64,000 nt of DNA from NCBI GenBank assembly GCA_026397725.1, contig JAPLUI010000242.1, positions 1-64,000 of the forward strand, in the 5' to 3' direction. The number at the start of each line of letters is the position of its first letter. Within the stretch, counting starts at the first letter, position 1. Origin of the DNA: Verrucomicrobiota bacterium. GTDB lineage: Bacteria > Verrucomicrobiota > Verrucomicrobiia > Verrucomicrobiales > Akkermansiaceae. The notes beneath the pieces are model-generated. The model had not been told where the DNA came from. It did no database searches and saw only the letters and a program-made list of their open reading frames with translations. Positions 29,691 to 37,975 of the stretch are shown here, piece by piece. The position numbers and the translations under genes are program-made.

Positions 29691-31649
29691 TTATGGAAAG
29701 CGAACCGCATGGGTTTTCCCGGCCGGGCCGACCTCCGTCATCACCGTCCGGTCGCCGCTGGTGATCGTGATCTTCTGCTGGTCGCCGACGCGTTCGACCA
29801 CCAAATCCCAGGCGCGGCCGAAGGCACGCACATCGCGCAGCGCCATCCGTGGCCAGGCCTTGGGCAACCAGGGGGTGCATTCAAACGAATTCAAGCCGGT
29901 GGGGACGATGCCGAACATGCCTTCGGTGAAGACACGCGGATAGAGCGACCCTGGGCAAAGCATGTCGATGGCATCCTCGTCGGGATAGGGCCCCTTGGGT
30001 CCGAAGATCTGGGCCCGCACCACGCGCCTGGTTAGATCCAGGGCTTCCTCGGTGCGGCCGGCCTTGAACAAGACCCGCAGGGCATAGTAGGTCTCACGCC
30101 CCCATTCGGTTGGCCGGGTTGACTCCGCGAGGATATCGGCACCTTGCATGCGCTTGGGCCAGAGTTGGTCGGAAAGCAGCGCGGCCACCGTGCCTTCCTT
30201 GCGCTCGGTGATGCCCATGGCCAAGGGGAGCAGGATCCAGCCGCGCAGGGTGGTGTTTTCCTTATAGTAGCGATAGGTCTTGAAGCCCTCGATCTCCGCA
30301 CCGAAGTAGGCTTCGAGGCCCATGCGCAGGGCGTCGGCACGCCGGTCGAATTCCGCCGCCAGCGGCTTGCCCATGGACTGCGCCAGACGCGCGGCCTGCC
30401 GGTAGCCGCCATAGGCAAGCGCGGAGGTGCTCAGGTTGGCCTTGCCGGTCGGGTAGCGATCCTCCATCTCGTCGGTCTGCGAGGCGATAATGCCGTCGGC
30501 GGTGGTGTGGCTGAGGACCGAGGCGGCGCTGAACTCCAGCAGTGGCCAGAGTTGCTCGGCGGCGGCGCGGTCACCCTGGAATAACAAAAACTTGGATAGT
30601 CCATACAACACCATCGCGTCGTCGCCGCGTTCCTTCTGGGTGAGCTTGAGGGCCGGGCCTTCGAATGAACCCGGAAAGGGCACGATGCCCTGTTGCTGAC
30701 AGTGGTCCTGCCAGACGCGGTACATGTTCATGCCGGCGCGGTTCAACTCGGGATCGCCGAAAAACGGGAACAACGGGCTGGAGTATTCCACCGGGTCATT
30801 GGCCCAGATGCCCGGCGAATAGATCAGGCTGCCGTTATGGGTGATGACTCCCTTGCGCGTCTCCATCGGGCATTCCAGCACATGGAATTTCTGCAAGGCA
30901 AACGCCACATTGAGCTGTGGCTCGGGGGTTTCAAGGCGCCCGGGGCCACGCCAAGCCGCCTCGACCACGGCCCGGCGTGCACCGCGTTCGGCAGCCACGT
31001 CAATGGCGAGATCAGGCGCGTCAGCCAATCCGGCCTGCACGCAGGTGGCAAACGAAATCATCTCGCCGGGTTTCACCGCGACGGATTCCACGCCCTGACA
31101 GCTCCAAACGATGGCGATCTGCTCATCGACCGGTTTCACCCTGCGGGCGGGCGCGACCCTCACGGTCACCGGTTTGTCACTGGTGTTGCGCACCTGCCAC
31201 TCGTCGATCACCACGGCCCGGGTCATGGACGGATAGACCGTGCGGGTGACGAGCACGCCCCGGCTCACCGGATAGGTCAGGGTCAACAGACCGTCGAAGG
31301 CGGCTGACGCCGGGAACTCGCACTTAAGCGCTTGGTCATTGACGCGCAGTTCGGGGTTCGTCTCGCGTCCGGCCTCGAACAGGAGCTTCTTGTTGTTAGG
31401 AACCTCCCGCCGCACGAGGTAAAAGCAGGCTTGGTAGGAGCAACCCGTGACGCGATCCACTTGTACCTGCATCACCACTTGGCGCCCCTGCATGCACAGC
31501 ACCAGCGGCTCTTTCCCGCTGCAATCGTGGGCGACGCGATCCGCCGCGTCAGCGACCCAGAAATCGGCAGGGGTCGGCTCGGTTGCTGCCAGGCAAGACG
31601 CCATGACAGCCACCAAGGCCAAGGCCAGCATTGAATAATGGCTTTTCAT
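29691..31649 (-). CDS. Exported alpha/alpha-barrel glycosidase-like protein
   Basis: A 652-residue protein with a signal peptide (possible lipobox near Cys19, VMASC). An N-terminal beta-sandwich is followed by a helical barrel (LYGLSKFLLFQGDRAAAEQLWPLLEF, DEMEDRYPTGKANLSTSALAYGG, TRPTEWGRETYYALRVLF) and a short beta end (WDLVVERVGDQQKITITSGD). The arrangement resembles GH78/GH95-like and related clan enzymes. The exact family and substrate are not determined. It is monocistronic, downstream of nuoF on the same strand. Confidence 0.6.
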   Translation of the reverse strand: MKSHYSMLALALVAVMASCLAATEPTPADFWVADAADRVAHDCSGKEPLVLCMQGRQVVMQVQVDRVTGCSYQACFYLVRREVPNNKKLLFEAGRETNPELRVNDQALKCEFPASAAFDGLLTLTYPVSRGVLVTRTVYPSMTRAVVIDEWQVRNTSDKPVTVRVAPARRVKPVDEQIAIVWSCQGVESVAVKPGEMISFATCVQAGLADAPDLAIDVAAERGARRAVVEAAWRGPGRLETPEPQLNVAFALQKFHVLECPMETRKGVITHNGSLIYSPGIWANDPVEYSSPLFPFFGDPELNRAGMNMYRVWQDHCQQQGIVPFPGSFEGPALKLTQKERGDDAMVLYGLSKFLLFQGDRAAAEQLWPLLEFSAASVLSHTTADGIIASQTDEMEDRYPTGKANLSTSALAYGGYRQAARLAQSMGKPLAAEFDRRADALRMGLEAYFGAEIEGFKTYRYYKENTTLRGWILLPLAMGITERKEGTVAALLSDQLWPKRMQGADILAESTRPTEWGRETYYALRVLFKAGRTEEALDLTRRVVRAQIFGPKGPYPDEDAIDMLCPGSLYPRVFTEGMFGIVPTGLNSFECTPWLPKAWPRMALRDVRAFGRAWDLVVERVGDQQKITITSGDRTVMTEVGPAGKTHAVRFP

Positions 31650-31661
31650 TTCGTTAGATCA

Positions 31662-31685
31662 GATTGGATTGGATTGGATTGGATT
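31662..31685. repeat. Tandem GGATT repeat
   Basis: Four perfect GGATT units (31666-31685) preceded by GATT, in the gap just upstream of the barrel glycosidase gene. Copy-number change here could alter promoter or leader spacing. Confidence 0.8.
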
Positions 31686-31754
31686 ACGGGTCAGCAATTC
31701 GCCCCTGTTGTCATGGGATTTGGCAGATCCGCCTACGCGCTGCGAGCAGTGTCC

Positions 31755-33149
31755 CTAACCGGGCTGGAGGTAGCGGCGCTGGGCGACGGTTTCCGGATGG
31801 TGGGATTTGGCGGCGGATCCGGCGCGGGTGTCGGCGAGGATTTCGTCGCGGAACTTGGCGAGGATCGCTTCCACCGGCCACGAGGAGGCCTCACCAAAGG
31901 CACAGACGGTCTTGCCATCGATCTGATAGGCGAGCGACTCGAGGGTGGCCACATCGGCGGGCGACGCGTCGCCGGCGACGAGGCGATCCGAGATTTTTTT
32001 CATCCAGGTGGAGCCCTCGCGGCAGGGCGTGCATTGGCCGCAGGACTCATGGGCGTAAAAGGCGTTGAGGTTGTTGAGCACCCAGGACATTTTGCGCGAG
32101 TCGTCGATGACGATGACGCCGCCGGAGCCGGCCATCGAACCGCAGGCGGCGATGGTATCGAAGTCGAGCGGGAGGTCCCAGAAAGCCAGCTCACGGGAGC
32201 TGCCATCGGGGTGCCTGAGGGTGAAGGTTTCGTCGCAGCGGAGGATCTTGGCGGACGAACCGCCGGGGATGACGGCTTTGAGCTGGCGGCCATCCTTGGG
32301 CCCGCCGCAGAGGTCGTATAACAACTCGCGCATGGTCAGCTTGCCGACTTCGATTTCAAAGTAGCCGGGTTTTCTAACATCTCCCGAGACGCTCAGGATG
32401 CGGGTGCCGGTGTTGCGCGGGACGCCGAGTTTGGCGTACGCATCGCCGCCCATGCGAATGATGTGTTTGACGTGGCAGAGCGACTCCACGTTGTTGACGA
32501 TGGTGGGGCACAGGTAAAGGCCGAGGGCGGCCGGGAAAAACGGCGGCTTGATGCGCGGATAGGGGCGCTTGCCTTCGAGCGACTCGATGAGGCCGGTTTC
32601 CTCGCCGCAGATGTAGGCCCCGGCGCCGCGATGCACGTGAATTTCCACCTCGAAGCCGGAGCCGAGAACGTTGGTGCCGAGGAAATTGTGCGCGCGGGCT
32701 TCCTCGATGGCACGCTCGAGGATGCTGGCCGCCTGCGGGAATTCCTCGCGGATGTAGATGTAGGCGAGGTGCGCGCCGACGGCGAAGGCGGAGATGACCA
32801 TCCCTTCGAGGAGTTGGTGCGGATCCTGGTGGACAATGTAGCGATCCTTGAAGGTGCCGGGTTCCGATTCATCGCAGTTGCAGATGAGATAGACCGGCTT
32901 GGTGTTGTTAGGCGGGATGAAGGTCCACTTCATGCCGGTGGGGAAGCCAGCCCCGCCGCGACCGCGCAAACCGGATTTTTTCACCTCGTCGGTGATCTCC
33001 TTGGGCTGCATGCCGATGGCCTTCCGCAACTCCGCGTATCCGCCATCGCGCAGGTAGCAAGCGATGGAGGTATCCCAGCCCTCGCGGTCCACGTTCTTGA
33101 AGATGAGCCGGTATTCGCGCGGGTGGGGTGGTTTGGTGTAAGTAATCAT
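31755..33149 (-). CDS. nuoF: NADH-quinone oxidoreductase subunit F
   Basis: A 464-residue NuoF, the NADH- and FMN-binding subunit of respiratory complex I. Visible motifs are GRGGAGFPTGMKW (NADH/FMN site), CNCDESEPGTFKDR, GAGAYICGEETGLIESLEG, and the 4Fe-4S ligands in ESCGQCTPCREGS with a later Cys in TVCAFGEASS. Length is normal. No nuoE or nuoG is adjacent, so the complex I genes must be split in this genome. It diverges from the FHA gene. Confidence 0.93.
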   Translation of the reverse strand: MITYTKPPHPREYRLIFKNVDREGWDTSIACYLRDGGYAELRKAIGMQPKEITDEVKKSGLRGRGGAGFPTGMKWTFIPPNNTKPVYLICNCDESEPGTFKDRYIVHQDPHQLLEGMVISAFAVGAHLAYIYIREEFPQAASILERAIEEARAHNFLGTNVLGSGFEVEIHVHRGAGAYICGEETGLIESLEGKRPYPRIKPPFFPAALGLYLCPTIVNNVESLCHVKHIIRMGGDAYAKLGVPRNTGTRILSVSGDVRKPGYFEIEVGKLTMRELLYDLCGGPKDGRQLKAVIPGGSSAKILRCDETFTLRHPDGSSRELAFWDLPLDFDTIAACGSMAGSGGVIVIDDSRKMSWVLNNLNAFYAHESCGQCTPCREGSTWMKKISDRLVAGDASPADVATLESLAYQIDGKTVCAFGEASSWPVEAILAKFRDEILADTRAGSAAKSHHPETVAQRRYLQPG

Positions 33150-33225
33150 GCAGGGAAACTCCGCCGCAAGCTTGGCAGCGAATGGGCCCCTGCAAAACCC
33201 AAATTTCGCAAAAATCCGCCGATTT

Positions 33226-33237
33226 CCGGAATTCCGG
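33226..33237. promoter_or_regulatory. 12-bp palindrome between divergent nuoF and FHA genes
   Basis: CCGGAATTCCGG, a perfect palindrome midway between the two starts. It could be an operator; no further support is visible. Confidence 0.2.
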
Positions 33238-33283
33238 TTTTTTGCGCTGGAAGTCGGTGAACGTTTCGGTTAATGCCAGTGGC

Positions 33284-34000
33284 ATGCCGCGCGTAACCAT
33301 CACCGTTCCAGACCAGATTCCTCAGCCTTATCGGTTTCAGCTTGATCGCCAAGTGGTCAAGATCGGGCGAGGCAGTGAGAATGACATCGTGGTCGATTGC
33401 GGCTCGGTCTCGTCGAAACATGCGGAAATGGTGCGCATCGAGGGTGGCTATGAGCTGCGGGATCTGGGTTCGACCAATGGCATCAAGCTCGATGACCAGC
33501 GGCGCGAGGTGATTCCGCTGCGCGACGGGGCCGCCGTGAAGCTGGGCGATGTGGCGTTTGACTTTCGCTTGAGCGAGGAGGAGCGCGACGTGCTGCGGCG
33601 CGAGAAAGTGTTGGAGGATTTGCCGGTCACGGTGGAGAAGCCGGACCAGGCCGCCGCTGACAAATCGGGAGCCGGGCCCCGGAGCGAGCCGCAGCGGCCG
33701 ATGGTGGTCTCGTCCGCGGACGAGGGTGGCGGCGGGTTCATGAAGTTTTTGCTGATTCTGCTGTTTTTGCTGGTGGCGTTTTTTGCCGGGCTTTCAATCC
33801 GGCATTACAAGGCAACGGGTGGCTGGTTGTATGAGGCCATTCAGTCGAAAACCAAGACGCTGAAGGCGAACCGGGACGCGGACGAGGTCCCCGCCACCGA
33901 GGCCCCGAGTGCTCCAGCGCCGGAAGCTCTTGCCCCGGGGAACTCGGTCGCGCCCGCCCCGGCGGTGCCGGACCCCCCGGCTCCCGCGCCCGGACAGTAA
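33284..34000 (+). CDS. FHA-domain membrane protein
   Basis: A 238-residue protein. Residues about 20-95 form an FHA phosphothreonine-binding domain (VKIGRGSENDIVVDCGSVSSKHAEM, LRDLGSTNGIKLDD). A charged linker follows, then one transmembrane helix near 145-165 (FLLILLFLLVAFFAGLSI), and an Ala/Pro-rich tail. ATG 33284 places the domain at the expected position; the upstream ORF extension is not protein-like. It probably reads out Ser/Thr phosphorylation at the membrane. No kinase gene is in the window. Confidence 0.85.
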   Translation: MPRVTITVPDQIPQPYRFQLDRQVVKIGRGSENDIVVDCGSVSSKHAEMVRIEGGYELRDLGSTNGIKLDDQRREVIPLRDGAAVKLGDVAFDFRLSEEERDVLRREKVLEDLPVTVEKPDQAAADKSGAGPRSEPQRPMVVSSADEGGGGFMKFLLILLFLLVAFFAGLSIRHYKATGGWLYEAIQSKTKTLKANRDADEVPATEAPSAPAPEALAPGNSVAPAPAVPDPPAPAPGQ

Positions 34001-34183
34001 CTCAAACCCACGCCCTTCGCCGCACGTTTCCACTCTGAGGCAAAGCCGCCGGCTTGTCGTCGGCAGGCGGAGTTTTCCAAGATTTCTCATTTTCCGGGCA
34101 ATCCCGCCTTGCCACCTGCGGAAAAACCGTGCATAGCCTTCCCCCCCCGCACCTCGGGAGGTTCCATCCCCAAGCTCGCCGCA

Positions 34184-36034
34184 ATGTCCCTGAAAATCAG
34201 AAATCTCGCCATCATCGCCCATGTTGACCATGGCAAAACCACGCTCGTGGACCAACTCCTCCAGGCCGGGGGCACCTATCGCGAAAACCAGGTCGTCACC
34301 GAGCGGGCCATGGACTCCATGGACCTCGAACGCGAAAAGGGCATCACCATCAAGGCCAAGAACACCTCCGTCCACTGGGAAGGCTACACCATCAACATCG
34401 TCGATACCCCAGGCCATGCCGACTTCGGCGCCGAGGTCGAACGCGTCATGAAAATGGTCGATGGCGTGCTGCTCGTCGTCGATGCCTCCGGCGGCCCCCA
34501 GGCCCAGACCCGCTTCGTGCTGCGCAAGGCCATGGAGGAAGGCCTCAAGCCCATCGTCGTCATCAACAAGATCGACCGCCCGCTCTCCGAACCCCTCAAG
34601 GTCCATGACCAGGTGCTCGAGTTGTTTCTCGACCTGGATGCCAGCGAAGACCAATTCAACGCGCCCTTCGTCTATGGCTCGGCTCGCGACGGCTACTTCA
34701 TGAACCACCCGGACGACGCGCGGACGGACTGCATCCCGCTGTTGCAAAAAATCATCGAGTTCATCCCGGAACCCAAGGCCGATCCCGCCGCGCCGTTTGC
34801 CATGCTCGTCTCTAACATCGAGTGGGACGACTACGTCGGCCGCGTGGCCATCGGCAAAATCCTCGGTGGCGATGTCAAAAAAGGCGACCCCATCTGGTTG
34901 CTCCGCAAGGACGGCACCAAGCAGCAATCCAAGGTGATGAAAACCTTCACCTACTCCGGCCTCGCCACCACCGACTCCGAGGGCTGTGGCGCGGGCGGCA
35001 TCGTCGGCATCGCCGCCGGCATTGAGAACATCGATATTGGCGAAACCCTCACCGCTTCCCAGGATCTGGCACCGCTGCCCTTCGTCGCGATCGATCCGCC
35101 GACGGTGCAGATGCAGTTCTCTATCAACGACGGGCCGCTGGCCGGGCGCGAAGGCAGGCACGTCACCTCCCGCGCCGTCCGCGAGCGCCTGATGCGCGAG
35201 CTGAAAACCAACATCTCGATCCAGGTTGAGGACACCGACCAATCCGGCATCTTCAATGTTTCCGCCCGCGGCGCGATGCAGATTGCCATCCTCGTCGAGC
35301 AAATGCGCCGCGAGGGCTTTGAAGTCTGCGTCTCCCGCCCCATGGTCATCTTCCGCCGCGACCCGTCGGCCAATTTGTTAGAACCCTATGAAACCCTCTA
35401 CATCGAAGCCCCCGGCGATTTCACCCAGGGCATTCTCAAGATTCTTGCCAACCGCAAGGGGCAGATGGAACACATGGATACCGAGCCGAGCGGCCGCACC
35501 TTCATCCAGGCGGTGATCCCCACCCGTGGCTTGATCGGCTTTGAGACCGAGCTGGTGAACCTCACCTCCGGCCACGGCATCATGAGCCACCTCTTCAAGG
35601 AATACGCCGGGTATGCGGGTGAAATCACCAACCGCAACACCGGCACGCTCGTGTCGATGGATTCCGGCATCGCCACCCCCTACTCGCTGCAAACCCTCGA
35701 AGACCGCGGCAAGCTCTTCGTGGGCCCCGGCGATGCCATCTATGCCGGCATGCTCGTCGGCGAAAACCCCCGCGTCGGCGACCTCCCCGTCAATCCCGTC
35801 AAGGAAAAGCACCTCGACAACATGCGCTCGTCGGGCAAGGACAAAACCTCCAAACTCACCCCCCCCATCCGCTTCTCGCTCGAACGCGCCATCGAATACA
35901 TCGATGTGGACGAACTGGTGGAAGCCACCCCCAAAAACATCCGCCTGCGCAAACGCATCCTCGACGCCAACGCCCGCAAACGCGCCGCCAAAGGCAACGC
36001 CCAAGCCGCCGAAGACCGCAGCAACCGCGGCTGA
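34184..36034 (+). CDS. typA: Translational GTPase TypA/BipA
   Basis: A 616-residue ribosome-associated GTPase. G1 is AHVDHGKTT, the switch contains MDLEREKGITI, G3 is DTPGH and G4 is NKID. The C-terminal TypA region is present (NRKGQMEHM, IPTRGLIGFETEL, GIMSHLFKEY). ATG 34184 (MSLKIRN) matches the family; the upstream extension is not conserved. It acts in ribosome assembly and stress adaptation. It is monocistronic on the plus strand. Confidence 0.95.
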   Translation: MSLKIRNLAIIAHVDHGKTTLVDQLLQAGGTYRENQVVTERAMDSMDLEREKGITIKAKNTSVHWEGYTINIVDTPGHADFGAEVERVMKMVDGVLLVVDASGGPQAQTRFVLRKAMEEGLKPIVVINKIDRPLSEPLKVHDQVLELFLDLDASEDQFNAPFVYGSARDGYFMNHPDDARTDCIPLLQKIIEFIPEPKADPAAPFAMLVSNIEWDDYVGRVAIGKILGGDVKKGDPIWLLRKDGTKQQSKVMKTFTYSGLATTDSEGCGAGGIVGIAAGIENIDIGETLTASQDLAPLPFVAIDPPTVQMQFSINDGPLAGREGRHVTSRAVRERLMRELKTNISIQVEDTDQSGIFNVSARGAMQIAILVEQMRREGFEVCVSRPMVIFRRDPSANLLEPYETLYIEAPGDFTQGILKILANRKGQMEHMDTEPSGRTFIQAVIPTRGLIGFETELVNLTSGHGIMSHLFKEYAGYAGEITNRNTGTLVSMDSGIATPYSLQTLEDRGKLFVGPGDAIYAGMLVGENPRVGDLPVNPVKEKHLDNMRSSGKDKTSKLTPPIRFSLERAIEYIDVDELVEATPKNIRLRKRILDANARKRAAKGNAQAAEDRSNRG

Positions 36035-36134
36035 AATCGGCCGACGGCGAATCAACCCTGCGTCAACTACGGGACAGACAAATGGTCGCCCGAAAACCCT
36101 CCGCGCGGAATTTCCCTCGCGCTGAACCTTTGCG

Positions 36135-36162
36135 TTGACAGTTGCCGGATTGCGTGTATTTT
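36135..36162 (+). promoter_or_regulatory. Sigma-70-type promoter for the lipoprotein gene
   Basis: TTGACA at 36135-36140, a 16-base spacer, then TATTTT at 36157-36162. It lies 53 bases before the lipoprotein ATG and about 100 bases after the typA stop. Confidence 0.6.
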
Positions 36163-36214
36163 CGCCGCGTGGACCAGCGGTCCGCTCAACAACACAACAC
36201 CGACAACCAAACCG

Positions 36215-36583
36215 ATGAAAAGCAAATTCTGGATTCCCGCACTTGTGCTGCCCCTTGTCTTCGCCGCCTGCGATAGCAAGAAGCCGGATGCGGCGGCGGA
36301 CAACGTGAAGTCCGAAACTGCGGCCGACAGCGCGAAGAAGGCCGCTGCCGCCGACAAGGCCAAGGCGACCGCTGAGGCCGAGAAAAAGGCGGCGGAAGAA
36401 AAGAAGAAGAAGGCCCTCGAAGATGCCGCGAAAAAGGCCGCTGGCACCGTGACGCCACCGCCCGTAACGCCACCGCCCGTAACGCCACCGCCCGTGACGC
36501 CCGTGCCGGTGAAGCCCGTACCAGCTCCTGTGCCCGTGCCCCCACCGGCACCCGAACCGGCAACTGGCACCACGCCGCCGTAG
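36215..36583 (+). CDS. Small lipoprotein with Lys/Ala helix and Pro-rich tail
   Basis: 122 residues. The N-terminus has a lipobox (LVFAAC) at residues 15-20, so the protein is probably lipid-anchored. Then comes a stretch of alternating Lys, Ala and Glu that would form a single charged helix. It ends in Pro repeats (VTPPP three times, then PVP repeats). This build fits a cell-wall-spanning spacer, but no specific family is recognised. A good sigma-70 promoter precedes it. Confidence 0.75.
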   Translation: MKSKFWIPALVLPLVFAACDSKKPDAAADNVKSETAADSAKKAAAADKAKATAEAEKKAAEEKKKKALEDAAKKAAGTVTPPPVTPPPVTPPPVTPVPVKPVPAPVPVPPPAPEPATGTTPP

Positions 36584-37193
36584 TTCTTTCGGCGTGCAGG
36601 CGTGCCGCTCAATACGGTTAGCATGCCCGGCTCACGAATGGGTATGATGAATGGCGGCGGGCAGACCCGAGGCGGCGATAGCCTGACTGGCTGTCTCCGC
36701 TTGATAGGTTCATGCCCGCGCCACAGGTGCCCGGGCACTTTGCCCGGAGCGCTCTGTCGCCAAACCATGTGCCACGCGAGCCGCATGGTGAGCGCCGCCT
36801 GAGCCTGCTGCCACCGTCTATCTAACAGCCGGTGCCCGGCTCACTGGCACCGGCTGGGCTGGTGGATCCGTTCATCGGATCCACCGCTGCGTGCCGCTGA
36901 CAGTGAGCTTGTTGCCATCGGCTCCGGTGAGCACGCCCGTGTCCCAAGTGTTGGTGCCACCACCGTTTGATGCGAGCTGGCATGCGGCAACTGCCATGCC
37001 GAGCTGGTGGATTCCCTCGCCCCGAAACACCGGAGGGCTGGTCAAAGCGACGTGCTTCGGGCGGGGTGGCGCGGGTGCCGATTGAGCCAAGACCATGGCG
37101 GAGAACCTCCGGGGGCCGGGCCGATCCATGCTGTTGGCAGGCAGGCTGGCCGGAGCGGATATTCACGCATCAACGGAGAGGTGTTTCCATCGG
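36584..37193. other. Intergenic stretch with two strong hairpins
   Basis: 610 bp without a convincing gene. It holds two adjacent perfect inverted repeats. AGCCGGTGCC / GGCACCGGCT (36827-36836 and 36846-36855) has a 9-base loop. GGTGGATCCG / CGGATCCACC (36861-36870 and 36876-36885) has a 5-base loop. Neither is followed by a T-run, so simple rho-independent termination is not indicated. Confidence 0.6.
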
Positions 37194-37925
37194 ATGAGCG
37201 AGCAACAGGGCAGTAAGACAGACGACGCAGCGCAGGGCACGGTCCGCGCTGCAGGGCGTGGTCGCCATGACATCCGCGAAAACCGCCAGGCCATCGTGTT
37301 TGGCACGCTGGCCGGATGGTTCATGCGGCTGTGCTCGGCGACCCTGCGCTTTGAGATTGAGGACCGCTGCGGAATCGGCAAGCCGGGCACGCATCCGGCC
37401 CCGGTGATCTATGCGCTCTGGCACAACCGGTTTTTCACCGTACCATTCGCATGGCGGAAAACCTGCGGCACCTTGCGCCGGTCCGTGGTTCTGACCAGTG
37501 CCAGTTACGATGGGGCGATGGTCGCCCGGGCGATGGCGGTGTTTGGGCTCGGGGCGGTGCGCGGGTCCTCGTCGCGCCGGGCGGTGGCGGCACTGGTCGG
37601 GATGAAACGCGCCATTCGCGAGGGTTTCGATGTTTGCGTCACGCCGGACGGGCCGCGTGGACCGCGCTATGTGTTTCATCCGGGCCTGGTCAAACTGGCG
37701 GAAGCCACCCACACCCCGATCATTCCCATCCATGTGCGGTTTTCCGCGGCATGGCGCTTGCGAACGTGGGATCGTTTTGTCATTCCCAAGCCCTTCAGCC
37801 GCGTTCAGGTCATCTTTGATCACCCGCTCAGCGTGTCGCCTGCAGCGGATGAAGCGGGGTTTGCCGCAGAGCGCCTGCGCATCGAGAACGCCCTCCGCGC
37901 CGGGGTCGATGACTTGGACGCGTGA
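37194..37925 (+). CDS. Lysophospholipid acyltransferase family protein (DUF374)
   Basis: A 243-residue protein with the LPLAT/DUF374 pattern: IYALWHNRFF (catalytic His region), VVLTSASYDGAMVARAM, GSSSRRAVAAL, VTPDGPRGPRY, and a C-terminal IPIHVRFSAAWRLRTWDRFVIPKPF. The first hydrophobic segment near residue 35-50 likely binds the membrane. Members are associated with lipid A or phospholipid acylation; the exact acceptor is unknown. ATG 37194 (MSEQQG) is preferred to the ORF start at 37095. Confidence 0.85.
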   Translation: MSEQQGSKTDDAAQGTVRAAGRGRHDIRENRQAIVFGTLAGWFMRLCSATLRFEIEDRCGIGKPGTHPAPVIYALWHNRFFTVPFAWRKTCGTLRRSVVLTSASYDGAMVARAMAVFGLGAVRGSSSRRAVAALVGMKRAIREGFDVCVTPDGPRGPRYVFHPGLVKLAEATHTPIIPIHVRFSAAWRLRTWDRFVIPKPFSRVQVIFDHPLSVSPAADEAGFAAERLRIENALRAGVDDLDA

Positions 37926-37975
37926 CTCGCCAAACGGCAGACTCGACTGCGGAGCACGCGCACTATGGGTCAGAC

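Noticed and set aside
33794..35302. 502-codon open frame on the minus strand
   Set aside because: Antisense to typA and the FHA gene; Gly/Asp/Val-rich shadow.
36822..37166. Open frame on the minus strand containing a lectin-like text
   Set aside because: Overlaps two hairpins, has no start context or homologous pattern, and its readable part is only about 30 residues.
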